Shown piece by piece: positions 34,529 to 45,193 of a stretch of DNA of 64,000 bases; within the stretch, counting starts at the first letter, position 1, and every line of letters begins with the position of its first letter. This stretch comes from Methylobacterium sp. 17Sr1-1. Its GTDB lineage: Bacteria; Pseudomonadota; Alphaproteobacteria; Rhizobiales; Beijerinckiaceae. The position numbers and the translations under genes are program-made. A model generated the notes under the pieces. That model was not told the origin of the DNA and searched no databases. It saw only the letters and a program-made list of their open reading frames with translations. The stretch covers positions 1,133,001 to 1,197,000 of the forward strand of contig NZ_CP029552.1 of the NCBI RefSeq assembly GCF_003173775.1, in the 5' to 3' direction.

Positions 34529-34532
34529 GGCT

Positions 34533-35891
34533 CTAGCCTGCCCGCTTGATCTGGAAGGAGTCGAGGTATTCTTTCGGCTTCATCGGGTCGAAGGTCTTGC
34601 CCATCACCACGAAGCTCTTGGTGGTCGTCTCGGGCGGGGTGAAACCGTCCTGCTTCATCAGCCGGGCGGCGTCAGTCGCGAGGTAGACTTGTTTCGCCAC
34701 CGCAGCGTAGTCGACGTCGCCCTTGAGCTGGCCCCAGCGCTTCATCTGGGTCATGATCCACACCGCGAAGGACTGCCAGGGGAAGGCGTCGAAATCGACC
34801 CGGTCGGGCACCCGGCGCACCTGTCCCAAGCCGTCGGCGAAGGTGCCGGTGAGCACCTGCTCGACCACGGTCAGCGGCTGGTTGAGGTAGTTCGCCGGGG
34901 CGATCGCCGCGGCGATCTCCTTGCGGTTGTCCTTGTTCGAGGCGTAGGCCGTCGCCTGGATGATCGCCCGCAGGAGCGCCGCGTAGGTGTTCGGCGTCTC
35001 CTTGATGAAGGCCTCCGAGGCCGCGAAGGCGCAGCACGGGTGGCGGTCCCAGATCTCCTTCGACAGGATGTGGATGAAGCCGACGCCGTCATAGACCGCG
35101 CGCTGGTTCACCGGATCGGGGGCGAGGAAGCCGTCGATGTTGTCGGCGCGCAGATTCGCCACCATGTCGGGCGGCGGCACGGCACGGATCTGCACGTCGG
35201 CGTCGGGGTCGATGCCCGCCTCCGCCAAGTAGTAGCGCAGCAGGTAGTTGTGCATCGAGTAGTCGAACGGGACCGCGAGCTTGAAGCCCTTCCAGTCCTT
35301 CGGGTTGCGTCGGTCCTTGTGCTTCATCGCCAGGGTGATCGCCTGGCCGTTGACGTTCTCCACCGCCGGCATCGTGTAGGCCTGGGGGGTGGAGCCGAGC
35401 CCGAGCGAGATCGCGATCGGCATCGGCGCCAGCATATGGGCGGCGTCGTATTCCTTGTTCAGGGTCTTGTCGCGGATCACCGCCCAGCCGGCGGTTTTCA
35501 CCACCTCGACGTTCAGGCCCTGCTTCTCGTAGAAGCCCATGGGCTTGGCCATGATGATCGGCGTGGCGCAGGTGATCGGGATGAAGCCAACCTTCAGGTC
35601 GGCCTTCTCGGGCTTCGCTCCCTGCGCGAAGGCCTCCGCGACGAGCTTGGTCGGGAAGAACTGGCTCACTGCCGCGAGCGCCGTAGCGGCCCCGACGCTG
35701 CGCAGGAAGGCGCGGCGTTCGGCGTCGTGGGGGAAGAGCGCGCGCATCACCGCGCCTTCCACCGCCCGCTCCATGGCCGCCTCGCCCGTCGGCGCGGCAT
35801 CATGGGCGGCCTGGCTCGCATGGGCGCCGCAGGAGCAGCCGCCGCGGGCGAGGCGGCGTTTGGCATCGAAGGGGTTGTCGAACAGGGCCAT
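34533..35891 (-). CDS. Cyanate/nitrate-type ABC substrate-binding protein (NrtA/CynA-like)
   Basis: A 452-residue binding protein from the Met at 35891 (MALFDNPFDAK); upstream extension of the frame to 36230 crosses the promoter and the divergent gene and is rejected. A Cys-containing leader (RGGCSCGAHASQ) precedes a Tat-like export motif (RRAFLRSVGAATALAAVS). Family blocks: KVGFIPITCATPIIMAKPMGF (in part), PFDYSMHNYLLRYYLAEAG, DPVNQRAVYDGVGFIH, and DRHPCCAFAASEAF. It is the first gene of the operon and lies about 36 bp downstream of a consensus sigma-54 promoter. Confidence 0.92.
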   Translation of the reverse strand: MALFDNPFDAKRRLARGGCSCGAHASQAAHDAAPTGEAAMERAVEGAVMRALFPHDAERRAFLRSVGAATALAAVSQFFPTKLVAEAFAQGAKPEKADLKVGFIPITCATPIIMAKPMGFYEKQGLNVEVVKTAGWAVIRDKTLNKEYDAAHMLAPMPIAISLGLGSTPQAYTMPAVENVNGQAITLAMKHKDRRNPKDWKGFKLAVPFDYSMHNYLLRYYLAEAGIDPDADVQIRAVPPPDMVANLRADNIDGFLAPDPVNQRAVYDGVGFIHILSKEIWDRHPCCAFAASEAFIKETPNTYAALLRAIIQATAYASNKDNRKEIAAAIAPANYLNQPLTVVEQVLTGTFADGLGQVRRVPDRVDFDAFPWQSFAVWIMTQMKRWGQLKGDVDYAAVAKQVYLATDAARLMKQDGFTPPETTTKSFVVMGKTFDPMKPKEYLDSFQIKRAG

Positions 35892-35926
35892 CGGCGCCTC
35901 GCGCGGTTCGGGACGCGAAACGAATG

Positions 35927-35941
35927 GCAAAGGGCGTGCCA
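35927..35941 (-). promoter_or_regulatory. Sigma-54 (-24/-12) promoter of the cyanate operon
   Basis: On the minus strand the sequence reads TGGCAC-GCCCT-TTGC, an exact match to the core sigma-54 consensus TGGCAC-N5-TTGC. Transcription would start near 35915, about 24 bases before the binding-protein ATG at 35891. The orientation and distance fit, and a sigma-54 activator gene lies divergently next to it. Confidence 0.85.
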
Positions 35942-36000
35942 AGCCGGACGGAAAAATTAAAACCCGTGAAATCAGTCGCTTGGCGCGAATATGCGCGATT

Positions 36001-36050
36001 ACGATATCTCGTGTATAACGAGATGTCGTAGCTTCTTGACGAGATCTCGT
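36001..36050. promoter_or_regulatory. Three tandem 12-bp palindromes, candidate enhancer (UAS) sites
   Basis: ACGATATCTCGT (36001-36012), ACGAGATGTCGT (36018-36029) and ACGAGATCTCGT (36039-36050) are 11/12 or 12/12 matches to one palindrome, spaced 17 and 21 bp apart. They lie about 85-135 bp upstream of the expected sigma-54 transcription start, the usual place for activator binding. The last copy ends 1 bp before the ATG of the divergent activator gene, so binding there would also repress that gene. Confidence 0.75.
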
Positions 36051-36051
36051 G

Positions 36052-37971
<1,920 letters not shown>

Positions 37972-38079
37972 TCGCCGGGCCATCCGGGACTGCCGCGCCC
38001 GGTCGCTGCGATCGCTTGGACCGTTGCCGGCATGCCGACGCCCGGCCCGTCCACCTCAGCGGACCTGCCGATCCCGAAT

Positions 38080-38214
38080 TCAGCCCAGCCGGGCGCCCTC
38101 GTGCATCAAGTGGGCGATGGCTTGGCCGTGGGTGAGACCCGAGGCGATCACCTCCCGGCCGCGATAGATCGTGTAGGTGCCGTCCTCGGTCCCGACGATA
38201 CGGATCTCAGGCAT
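38080..38214 (-). CDS. Small conserved-looking protein (44 aa)
   Basis: A 44-residue protein starting MPEIRIVGTEDGTYTIYRGR and ending HLMHEGARLG. AGGAG sits six bases before the ATG at 38214, which supports translation. The sequence forms alternating beta strands followed by a helix (THGQAIAHLMHEG), similar in style to DUF2188-type mini-proteins. Function unknown. The frame is open further upstream but without features. It converges on the sigma-54 activator gene with a 108-bp gap. Confidence 0.6.
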   Translation of the reverse strand: MPEIRIVGTEDGTYTIYRGREVIASGLTHGQAIAHLMHEGARLG

Positions 38215-38528
38215 GGAGCGCTCCTCTGAGAAGCGGCTGCACGGACGCGACTGCGCCCAATGTACTCCGATCGGAGCGAAAGGGCGAGATGGCGCGACGC
38301 GGGCGGGCCCTTGCGCCGCGCGGAGAGCCGAAGTCCCGTGCTCGGCGCTGGCATTCGCGGCCGGCCGGCTGTGGAGCGGCGTTGTCCGGTGGCAATGGCC
38401 GATCCCGGCCCCGCCCATGCCTTGGCGGATGGGGCGATCAGCGCTGAGGTCGCTACCGCGCTCGGCCGTAACGAGGGATTATATGGGATGGGGTGCTCGT
38501 ATGCCTTGCCGGCTCAGGAAGCAGCGCG

Positions 38529-39065
38529 ATGAAAATGCCTCAGCGGCCCGCGGAGTCGGAGCCCATCAGCCTCGATCGCCGCGAGACGGATGAAGCCACG
38601 GGAGCAGGGGAACCTGCGGAGGCCGATATTGCCGCGGCCTTCCTCGTCGAGGTCATGGGGGAGGACGTCGCAGCCGCCTTCTTCGCGCGGTTCGGCGCGG
38701 TCATGCCGGAAGCCTGCCGCAGAGCGGAGAACTTGGCTCACGTGCTTCGCGCGCAGGACGAGGCGGAAACCGAGCTGCCCGCGAGCCAGGTGCGGCGCGT
38801 CGGAGCCGTCCAGGACTCCCCGGCGCCGGAGCACGAGCTGCGCCTTCAGGCCTTGGCGGCGACGATCGAGCGTGGGGAGGAGCTCGCGCCCATCGTCGTG
38901 ATGATGCGGCCGAAGGCCTGCTCCGCCCGGCCCTACGATCTGATCTCGGGAGGGGACGAGTTCAGAGCCCTGGTCGACGTTCTCGGTCGCACGACGGTGC
39001 CGGTCCGCATCGCTCCGCCGGTCCCCGCCGAAACCCTCACCTTGTTCGACGGCGCGGATACCTGA
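38529..39065 (+). CDS. Hypothetical protein with ParB/sulfiredoxin-like segment
   Basis: A 178-residue protein of unknown role, taken from ATG 38529 (a start at 38493 is possible). Residues about 105-165 follow the ParB/Srx N-domain pattern: LRLQALAATIERGEELAPIVV, then YDLISGGDEFRALVDVLGRTTVPV (in part), where GGDEFRAL takes the place of the usual GEHRxRAA. No HTH domain follows, so it is not a partition protein. The N-terminal third is acidic and low-complexity, then helical. The preceding 314 bp (38215-38528) show no gene I can support. Confidence 0.55.
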   Translation: MKMPQRPAESEPISLDRRETDEATGAGEPAEADIAAAFLVEVMGEDVAAAFFARFGAVMPEACRRAENLAHVLRAQDEAETELPASQVRRVGAVQDSPAPEHELRLQALAATIERGEELAPIVVMMRPKACSARPYDLISGGDEFRALVDVLGRTTVPVRIAPPVPAETLTLFDGADT

Positions 39066-39255
39066 CCTGCCGGTCGGCGCGGCATGGAACGCCGCTCGCC
39101 TCATGGCACGGTCGAGCCGCAAGGACGCCCGACGGTCCGGCTCCCGGCGGCATGGTCGGGCGACGGGCGATGCCGGATCGGGCCGGCATTCCCGAAGTGC
39201 CAGCGTTGCGGCATCGTCGATTGACGGGACGCGCGCGGGCTTCATAGGCTGCCCC

Positions 39256-40452
39256 ATGACCGCTGCCTCCCTCGCCCAGTCCGCTGCCCGTCCGGCCATG
39301 CCGGTCCTGGCGGCGCTCAGCGTCGCGCATCTGCTGAACGACACGTTGCAGTCGATGATCCCGGCGATCTACCCGCTGGTCAAGGACAGCTACGGCCTCG
39401 ACTTCGCGCAGATCGGCCTCATTACCCTGGCCTTCCAGGTCACGTCCTCGCTGCTGCAACCGCTGCTCGGCTACGTGACCGACCGGAGGCCGTGGCCGCA
39501 CGCGATGGTTGCCGGGATGGGGGCGACTTTGGCCGGGATCCTCGGCCTGTCCTTCGCGTCGAGCTACGCGATGGTGCTGGCCTCGGCGGCCCTCGTCGGG
39601 ACCGGGTCCGCGGTGTTCCACCCGGAGGCCACCCGGATGGCGCGGCACGCCGCGGCGGGCCGGCAGGGTCTCGCGCAGGGCGTCTTCCAGATCGGCGGCC
39701 ATGTCGGCTACGCGATCGGGCCGCTGCTGGCCGCCGCCGTCGTCGTGCCGCACGGCCAGGCGAGCCTGTCGTGGTTCTCAGGCATCGCGATCGTCGCGAT
39801 GCTGCTGATGTCCTGGACCGTGTCGCTCCACCTGAACGACCGCCGCCGGCAGGTCGCCGCGGGCGCGAAGCCGGCGGAGGCGAGGGCGCCGGGGATGCCG
39901 GCGGGCCGCGTCGCCTTCGCGATGACGCTCCTGGTCCTGCTCCTGATGTCGAAGAACGCCTACCAGGCGAGCTTCACCTCCTACTACACCTTCTACCTGA
40001 TCGAACGGTTCGGGGTCAGCGTGCAGGCCTCGCAGCTCATGCTGTTCGGCTTCCTGGTCGTCGGGGCGGCCGGCGTCATCCTGGGCGGCATGCTGGGCGA
40101 CCGGATCGGTCGCGACCGCGTGATCTGGATCTCGATCCTCGGCCCGCTGCCGATCGCGCTCCTCCTGCCGCATGCGGACCTGTTCTGGACCGGCGTGCTG
40201 AGCATCGTCACCAGCTTCGTCATGGCGAGCGCCTTCTCGTCGATCCTGATCTACGCGATCGACCTCGTGCCGCACCGGGTCGGCCTGGTCGGCGGCCTGT
40301 TCTACGGCCTCTCCTTCGGGCTCGGCGGCCTCGCGGCGGGCGGGCTCGGCCTGCTGGCCGACCGGCTCGGCATCGTCGAGGTGTTTCGCCTCTGCGCCTA
40401 CCTGCCGGCGATCGGCCTGCTGGCGTTCCTGCTGCCGCGGCGCGCAGGCTAA
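39256..40452 (+). CDS. MFS exporter, fosmidomycin-resistance (Fsr) type
   Basis: A 398-residue major-facilitator protein with 12 predicted helices. The N-terminal VLAALSVAHLLNDTLQSMIPA and the VFQIGGHVGYAIGPLLAA block of helix 5 are typical of the Fsr family. The start at 39256 is preferred; the longer open frame from 39103 adds an Arg/Ser-rich stretch. Such pumps export fosmidomycin, an inhibitor of the MEP isoprenoid pathway, and other compounds. dxs of the same pathway is encoded 22 kb away in this window, but no functional link is implied. Confidence 0.88.
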   Translation: MTAASLAQSAARPAMPVLAALSVAHLLNDTLQSMIPAIYPLVKDSYGLDFAQIGLITLAFQVTSSLLQPLLGYVTDRRPWPHAMVAGMGATLAGILGLSFASSYAMVLASAALVGTGSAVFHPEATRMARHAAAGRQGLAQGVFQIGGHVGYAIGPLLAAAVVVPHGQASLSWFSGIAIVAMLLMSWTVSLHLNDRRRQVAAGAKPAEARAPGMPAGRVAFAMTLLVLLLMSKNAYQASFTSYYTFYLIERFGVSVQASQLMLFGFLVVGAAGVILGGMLGDRIGRDRVIWISILGPLPIALLLPHADLFWTGVLSIVTSFVMASAFSSILIYAIDLVPHRVGLVGGLFYGLSFGLGGLAAGGLGLLADRLGIVEVFRLCAYLPAIGLLAFLLPRRAG

Positions 40453-40569
40453 GAAATCGCTGGCACCGACGGCCAGGGCCCCACGCATCTTGACCGGACC
40501 GGCGCGTTCCTGGACGAGCGAATGGCCGGCGGATGGCAGCCACCGGTGCGAGCTCCCTTGGACGAGACG

Positions 40570-41529
40570 ATGCCTGAAGACTCTCCTCACCCGACGCGCC
40601 GGACGGTCCTCGGCGGTGCCGCGGCCCTGGCCGCACTCCTCTCGGCCGGCGGTGCCGCGGCGCAGGCGCCGGCGCCCGCCGCACGGCGCTCGCGGCTGAT
40701 CCTGCTCGGGACCGCCGGCGGCCCGACGCCGAAGCCGAACCGGGCCGCGCCGGCCCAGGCCATCGTGGTCGACGGGCACACCTACCTGGTGGATGCCGGC
40801 AACGGAACGGGCCGGCAGATGGTGCTGGCGAAGCTGAAGCTCGGCTCGCTCGATTCGGTGTTCCTCACCCACCAGCACTCGGACCACAACGCCGATTACG
40901 GCAACGTGCTGCTGCTCGCCTGGGCGACCGACCTCGCCCACCGCGTCGCCACCTACGGGCCGCCCCCGCTCGTCCGGATGACGCGCCAGTTCCTCGAGCT
41001 CAACGAGTACGACATCAAGACCCGGATGGCCGACGAAGGCCGGCCGCCGCTGGCCGACCTGATCGTGCCGCACGAGATCACCGGGCCCGGCCCCGTGATG
41101 CGCGACGAGCGCGTCACCGTGACGGCGGCCCTGGTCCAGCATCCGCCGGTCGAGCCGGCCTTCGCCTACCGCTTCGACTGCCCCGACCGGTCGATCGTGA
41201 TCTCGGGTGACACCCGCTTCTCGCCGAACCTGATCGCGCTCGCCAAGGGCGCCGACGTCCTCGTCCACGAGGTCATGTACCTGCCCGAGCTCGAGAAGCT
41301 GATCGCCACCGAGCCCAACGCCACGACGCTGCGCGAGCACCTGATCGCCAGCCACACCACCACCGAGGAGGTCGGGCGCGTCGCGACCGAGGCCGGCGTC
41401 AAGACGCTGGTCCTGTCGCATTTCGTGCCGGGCGGCTACCCGTTCATCAAGGACGAGGTCTGGCTCGACGCGGTGCGGCCGCACTTCAAGGGTGAGATCG
41501 TCGTCGGGCGCGATTTGATGGAGCTGTGA
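40570..41529 (+). CDS. Exported MBL-fold hydrolase (RNase Z-like fold)
   Basis: A 319-residue protein from ATG 40570, with a Tat-type leader (TRRTVLGGAAALAALLS) that makes an RNA-processing role impossible despite its RNase Z-like architecture. Metal ligands: THQHSDH, an Asp in VISGDTRF and a His in LSHFVPGG. The family includes arylsulfatase-type and other periplasmic MBL esterases; the substrate is unknown. It stands alone, 117 bp after the MFS gene, and is followed by a REP-like palindromic element. Confidence 0.82.
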   Translation: MPEDSPHPTRRTVLGGAAALAALLSAGGAAAQAPAPAARRSRLILLGTAGGPTPKPNRAAPAQAIVVDGHTYLVDAGNGTGRQMVLAKLKLGSLDSVFLTHQHSDHNADYGNVLLLAWATDLAHRVATYGPPPLVRMTRQFLELNEYDIKTRMADEGRPPLADLIVPHEITGPGPVMRDERVTVTAALVQHPPVEPAFAYRFDCPDRSIVISGDTRFSPNLIALAKGADVLVHEVMYLPELEKLIATEPNATTLREHLIASHTTTEEVGRVATEAGVKTLVLSHFVPGGYPFIKDEVWLDAVRPHFKGEIVVGRDLMEL

Positions 41530-41585
41530 GGGCTCGTTCCGGCGATTTCGCTCGGACATCTGGTACGAACACCGACGACACTCTC

Positions 41586-41727
41586 CGTCATCCCGGGGCT
41601 CGCCGAAGGCGCGAACCCGGGATCCATAACCGCTGACCTTTCAGAAGAGTCGGGACGCGTTCCGCTTCATCCCGAAGCGTCGGCGGTTATGGATCCCGGG
41701 TTCGGCTTTCGCGGCCCCGGGATGACG
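41586..41727. repeat. Palindromic intergenic repeat, copy A
   Basis: A 142-bp element bounded by CGTCATCCCGGGGC (41586) and GCCCCGGGATGACG (to 41727). Inside are 22-bp perfect inverted arms (41612-41633 and 41683-41704, core CCCGGGATCCATAACCGC). The sequence recurs at 48134-48277 and, more degenerate, at 58163-58302. It lies between convergent genes (MBL hydrolase and aroB). Confidence 0.85.
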
Positions 41728-41805
41728 ATGGAGGAACTCAATACGGTCGGGGCGAGCCCGAACGGTTCGGAACCGATCGTGCGCCACGTCGGCGATCCCA
41801 CACGC

Positions 41806-42915
41806 TCACCCCAGCTCCGCCGCCAAAAACTCCCGCACCGCCCCTGCCTCGATTCCCGGCGCGATGAAGCTCTGCCCGATCCCGCGGGCCAGGATGAAGG
41901 TGAGCGCCCCGTCGCGGACCTTCTTGTCCTGGCGCATGGCGTCGAGGAGCTGGTCGGCGTCGCCGCAGCCGCCCGGCACCTGCGCCAGGGTGGTCGGCAG
42001 GCCGGCGAGCGCCAGGTGGTTGGCGACGCGCCCCGCATCCTGGCCCGGGCACAGGCTCAAGCGGGCCGAGAAACGGAAGGCGAGGCACAGGCCGATCGCG
42101 ACCGCCTCACCATGGACGAGGCGGGCCGAATCGTAGGCGGTCAGGCGTTCCAGGGCGTGGGCGAAGGTGTGGCCGAGGTTGAGCAGCGCCCGCTCGCCGT
42201 CCTCGCGCTCGTCGCGCACCACGACGCCGGCCTTGGCCCGGCAGCAGGACGCCACCGCCGCCTCGCGCGCGGGACCGCCGGAGAAGATCTCGGCGAGGTT
42301 CGCCTCGCACCAGGCGAAGAAGGCCGGATCGTCGATCAGCCCGTACTTCGCCACCTCGGCGTAGCCGGCGCGCATCTCGCGCAAGGACAGGGTGTCGAGG
42401 GAGGCGGTGTCGGCGACGACGAGGCTCGGCTGGTGGAAGGCGCCGACGAGGTTCTTGCCGTGGGGCGAATTGATGCCGGTCTTGCCGCCGACCGAGGAAT
42501 CGACCTGGGCGAGCAGCGTGGTCGGCGCCTGCACGAAGCGCACGCCCCGGCGCAAGGATGCGGCGGCGAAGCCCGCCAGATCCCCGACGACGCCGCCGCC
42601 GAGCGCGAGCACGAGGTCGCCGCGCTCGATCCGGTGACCGATCAGCCCGTCGCAGACCTGGGCGAAGCCGGCATAGCTCTTCGAGCCTTCGCCCGGCGCC
42701 ACGGCGATCAGGGCGGTGCGCAAACCGGCCTCGGCCAGCGAGGCGGTGACGACCTCGCCGTATTCCGCCGCCACGGTCTCGTCGCTCACCACCGCGACGG
42801 CCTTTGCCTTGAGGGCGGCGACGCGGGGGCCGATCCCCGCGAGGAGCCCGCGGCCGATCAGGATGTCGTAGGCCCGCCCCCCGTCGAGGGGTACGTGAAC
42901 CGTCTGCGTCTGCAC
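41806..42915 (-). CDS. aroB: 3-dehydroquinate synthase
   Basis: A 369-residue enzyme converting DAHP to 3-dehydroquinate in the shikimate pathway. NAD-binding and metal-binding motifs are present: PGEGSKSYAGFAQVCD, ALGGGVVGDLAGFAAASLRRG, PTTLLAQVDSSVGGKTGIN (catalytic Lys), LNLGHTFAHALE (zinc His) and LVHGEAVAIG (zinc His). Length is normal. It lies downstream of aroK on the same strand, separated by a 155-bp gap holding a repeat, as often seen in alphaproteobacteria with divergent xerD. Confidence 0.97.
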   Translation of the reverse strand: MQTQTVHVPLDGGRAYDILIGRGLLAGIGPRVAALKAKAVAVVSDETVAAEYGEVVTASLAEAGLRTALIAVAPGEGSKSYAGFAQVCDGLIGHRIERGDLVLALGGGVVGDLAGFAAASLRRGVRFVQAPTTLLAQVDSSVGGKTGINSPHGKNLVGAFHQPSLVVADTASLDTLSLREMRAGYAEVAKYGLIDDPAFFAWCEANLAEIFSGGPAREAAVASCCRAKAGVVVRDEREDGERALLNLGHTFAHALERLTAYDSARLVHGEAVAIGLCLAFRFSARLSLCPGQDAGRVANHLALAGLPTTLAQVPGGCGDADQLLDAMRQDKKVRDGALTFILARGIGQSFIAPGIEAGAVREFLAAELG

Positions 42916-42944
42916 TGTCGTCCTCGCAATCGCCCGGGATCTGC

Positions 42945-43050
42945 CTAGAGCGCTTCACGATCGCGCTGCCCTCGCGAAGCTCTCCAGGTCTTTGATTCGG
43001 CCGCATTTTCTACGACGAACCGGCATCCGCTTCGTCGGAAAATGCTCTAG
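42945..43050. repeat. Short intergenic repeat with CTAGAGC ends
   Basis: A 106-bp element between aroK and aroB, bounded by CTAGAGC and GCTCTAG. Its right half (read on the minus strand: TAGAGCATTTTCCGACGAAG, then a GGATGCCGGTTCGTCG segment) is the type of intergenic repeat I recognise as common in Hyphomicrobiales genomes. The left end CTAGAGCGCTTCACGATCG is a variant of the same ending. Confidence 0.65.
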
Positions 43051-43070
43051 GATCTGCTCGATCGGGCCCG

Positions 43071-43796
43071 CTACTGCGCGGCGAAGCCGTGGCCGGCGAA
43101 GGCGGGCGCGCCGGGGTCCGGGCTGGTCTCTCCGCCGTCCTGCGCCGGATCGGTCCCCGGATGCTCCGGCAGGCGGCCCGCCGGATCCGCCGGCAGATCG
43201 CCGGCCAGATCACCGGCCAAGTCACCGGCCATGTGGGCGTCCAGCGCCTCCAGCACGTCCTGCACCACCCGGTCGTGGGAGACGTCGCGGGAGACCACCA
43301 CCACGTCGGCTCCGCCATAGACCGGATGGCGCAGGTCCATCAGCCGGCGCATCGTGCCCTCGGGATCCTCGTTCTGGAGCAGCGGCCGGCCGGGGCGCTT
43401 GCGCACCCGGCGCATCAGCACCTCGAGATCGGCCTTGAGCCAGACCGAGACCCCGGCCTCGCCGATGCGCTGGCGCGTCTCCTTGCGCATGAAGGCACCG
43501 CCGCCGGTGGCGAGCACCATCGGGCCCTCGCGCAGCAGGCGGGCGATCACCCGCTCCTCGCCATCGCGAAAGCTGGGCTCGCCGTAGATGGCGAAGATGT
43601 CCGGGATGGTCAGGCCGGCCGCCGCCTCGATCTCGTGGTCGGCGTCCTTGAAGATCAGGCCGAGGCGCCCTGCCAGGCGCTTGCCGACGGTGCTCTTGCC
43701 CGCGCCCATGAGCCCGACCAGCACGATCGAGCGCAGGCCGAGCCCCCGGCGCACGCGCGACTCGATCGACTGTTCATGAGGGGGACGCTGGTTCAT
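43071..43796 (-). CDS. aroK: Shikimate kinase with extended C-terminal tail
   Basis: A 241-residue protein from the Met at 43796. Walker A GLMGAGKST is at residues 28-36; the shikimate-binding region includes KDADHEIEAAAGLTIPDIF, FRDGEERVI and LATGGGAFM, and the lid has RPLLQNEDP. Shikimate kinases usually have about 175 residues; here some 50 extra residues follow, including a tandem AGDL repeat encoded by 12-bp units around 43189-43236. The longer frame to 43913 is unlikely. It sits upstream of aroB, catalysing a later step of the same pathway, and is divergent from the xerD unit. Confidence 0.93.
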   Translation of the reverse strand: MNQRPPHEQSIESRVRRGLGLRSIVLVGLMGAGKSTVGKRLAGRLGLIFKDADHEIEAAAGLTIPDIFAIYGEPSFRDGEERVIARLLREGPMVLATGGGAFMRKETRQRIGEAGVSVWLKADLEVLMRRVRKRPGRPLLQNEDPEGTMRRLMDLRHPVYGGADVVVVSRDVSHDRVVQDVLEALDAHMAGDLAGDLAGDLPADPAGRLPEHPGTDPAQDGGETSPDPGAPAFAGHGFAAQ

Positions 43797-43958
43797 GCGG
43801 CGTTCTTTAGCCTGTTTTTCGCGCAGGGCGAAACGGCGGATATCGGGGAAAAGCCGCGGTTCCGCCGCGGCACCCCGGATGGTCTTAGGCACCCGCGCAA
43901 CAGCCGCCGGCATTCCGCAGGGCAGGGCGCCGGGGAGCCTTGCCTCGCCGGGCCCCGC

Positions 43959-44189
43959 ATGGTCGAACCGACGGGCAAGGTGGCCCGCGACGACCCCGTC
44001 GCGCGCCGCTCGTTGTCACGCGTAGTCCGGGGCCCCGCCGACGTGCCGACCCTCTTCCGTTTCCTGGCCGTGGTGGCGATCCTGGCCGGGCTCGCCTTCG
44101 CGGCGATGTTCGCGCTCGCCACCTTCGTCGAGCCGACTCCGCGCGAGATCTCCGTCACGATTCCGAACGCGAAGCTGCAGCCGAAATGA
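43959..44189 (+). CDS. Small single-pass membrane protein upstream of xerD
   Basis: A 76-residue protein: a basic N-terminus (about 30 residues, RRSLSRVVRG), one transmembrane helix (FRFLAVVAILAGLAFAAMFALATF) and a short C-terminal tail ending IPNAKLQPK. Its stop overlaps the xerD start (ATGA), so the two are co-translated. I recall similar mini-proteins before xerD in related bacteria, but no function. The frame is open upstream across aroK; the ATG at 43959 gives the sensible product. Confidence 0.7.
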   Translation: MVEPTGKVARDDPVARRSLSRVVRGPADVPTLFRFLAVVAILAGLAFAAMFALATFVEPTPREISVTIPNAKLQPK

Positions 44190-45106
44190 GTGAGTTGGCC
44201 CCGCAGGGCCTGATGCACGCCTATCTCGACATGCTGGCCGCCGAGCGGGGAGCCGCCGCCAACACGCTGGCGGCCTACCGGCGCGACCTCGACGACTACC
44301 TCGCCCACTTGGCCGGGAAGCGGCTCCATCCCGGCGCCGTCGAGCCCGCCGGCATTCGGGCCTACCTCGCCGAACTGGAGGCGCGCGGCCTCAAGAGCAC
44401 CTCGGCGGCGCGCCGGCTTTCCTGCGTGCGCGGCTTCCACCGCTTCCTCTACGCGGAAGGGCTGGTCGAGGGCGATCCCACCGCGCCGGTCGCCGGGCCG
44501 AAGCGCGGCCGCGGCCTGCCGAAGGTCCTGTCGGTGGCGGAGGTCGACCGGCTGCTCGCCGTCGCCAAGGACGCCGCCGCCAAGGCGCCGAACCCGGCCG
44601 AGGCGGCGCGGGCCGGGCGGATGCACTGCCTGATCGAACTCCTCTACGCCACAGGCCTGCGCGTCTCGGAGCTGGTCGCCCTGCCGCGAGCCGCCGGCGC
44701 GACCAAGGAGCGCTTCCTGGTGGTGCGCGGCAAGGGCGGGCGCGAGCGCCTGGTGCCGCTGACCGAAGTCGCGCGCAGCGCCATGGCGGCCCATCTCGCC
44801 ACCCTGGCGGCGCCCGGGCCCTGGCTGTTTCCCGCCGACAGCGAGACCGGCCACCTGACCCGCCAGGCCTTCGCCCGCGACCTCAAGGCGGTGGCCGCCG
44901 CCGCCGGCATCCGCACCGACCGGATCAGCCCGCACGTCCTGCGCCACGCCTTCGCCAGCCACCTGCTGCAGAACGGCGCCGACCTGCGGGTGGTGCAGGA
45001 ACTGCTCGGCCATGCCGACATCTCGACGACGCAGATCTACACCCACGTCCTCGACGAGCGCCTGAAGCAGATGGTGCGCGACCTCCATCCTCTGGCCGAG
45101 GCCTGA
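44186..45106 (+). CDS. xerD: Tyrosine site-specific recombinase, XerD
   Basis: A 306-residue recombinase acting with XerC at dif to resolve chromosome dimers. The SAM-like N-terminal DNA-binding domain (YLDMLAAERGAAANTLAAYRRDL, in part) is followed by the catalytic domain with Arg in ATGLRVSEL, Lys in VRGKGGRERLVPL, HxxR in SPHVLRHAFASHLL, His in LGHADISTTQIY and the nucleophile Tyr in IYTHV. Chromosomal location and length fit XerD rather than a phage integrase. It is coupled to the small membrane protein. Confidence 0.93.
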   Translation: MSELAPQGLMHAYLDMLAAERGAAANTLAAYRRDLDDYLAHLAGKRLHPGAVEPAGIRAYLAELEARGLKSTSAARRLSCVRGFHRFLYAEGLVEGDPTAPVAGPKRGRGLPKVLSVAEVDRLLAVAKDAAAKAPNPAEAARAGRMHCLIELLYATGLRVSELVALPRAAGATKERFLVVRGKGGRERLVPLTEVARSAMAAHLATLAAPGPWLFPADSETGHLTRQAFARDLKAVAAAAGIRTDRISPHVLRHAFASHLLQNGADLRVVQELLGHADISTTQIYTHVLDERLKQMVRDLHPLAEA

Positions 45107-45193
45107 CCCGGCCACGCCGCACGGGTGACGCGGCGGCCGGTGCGACCTATCTCGTCCCTCAAGGCGGCGTGACAGCCGCGGGGGGAAGCGCAC

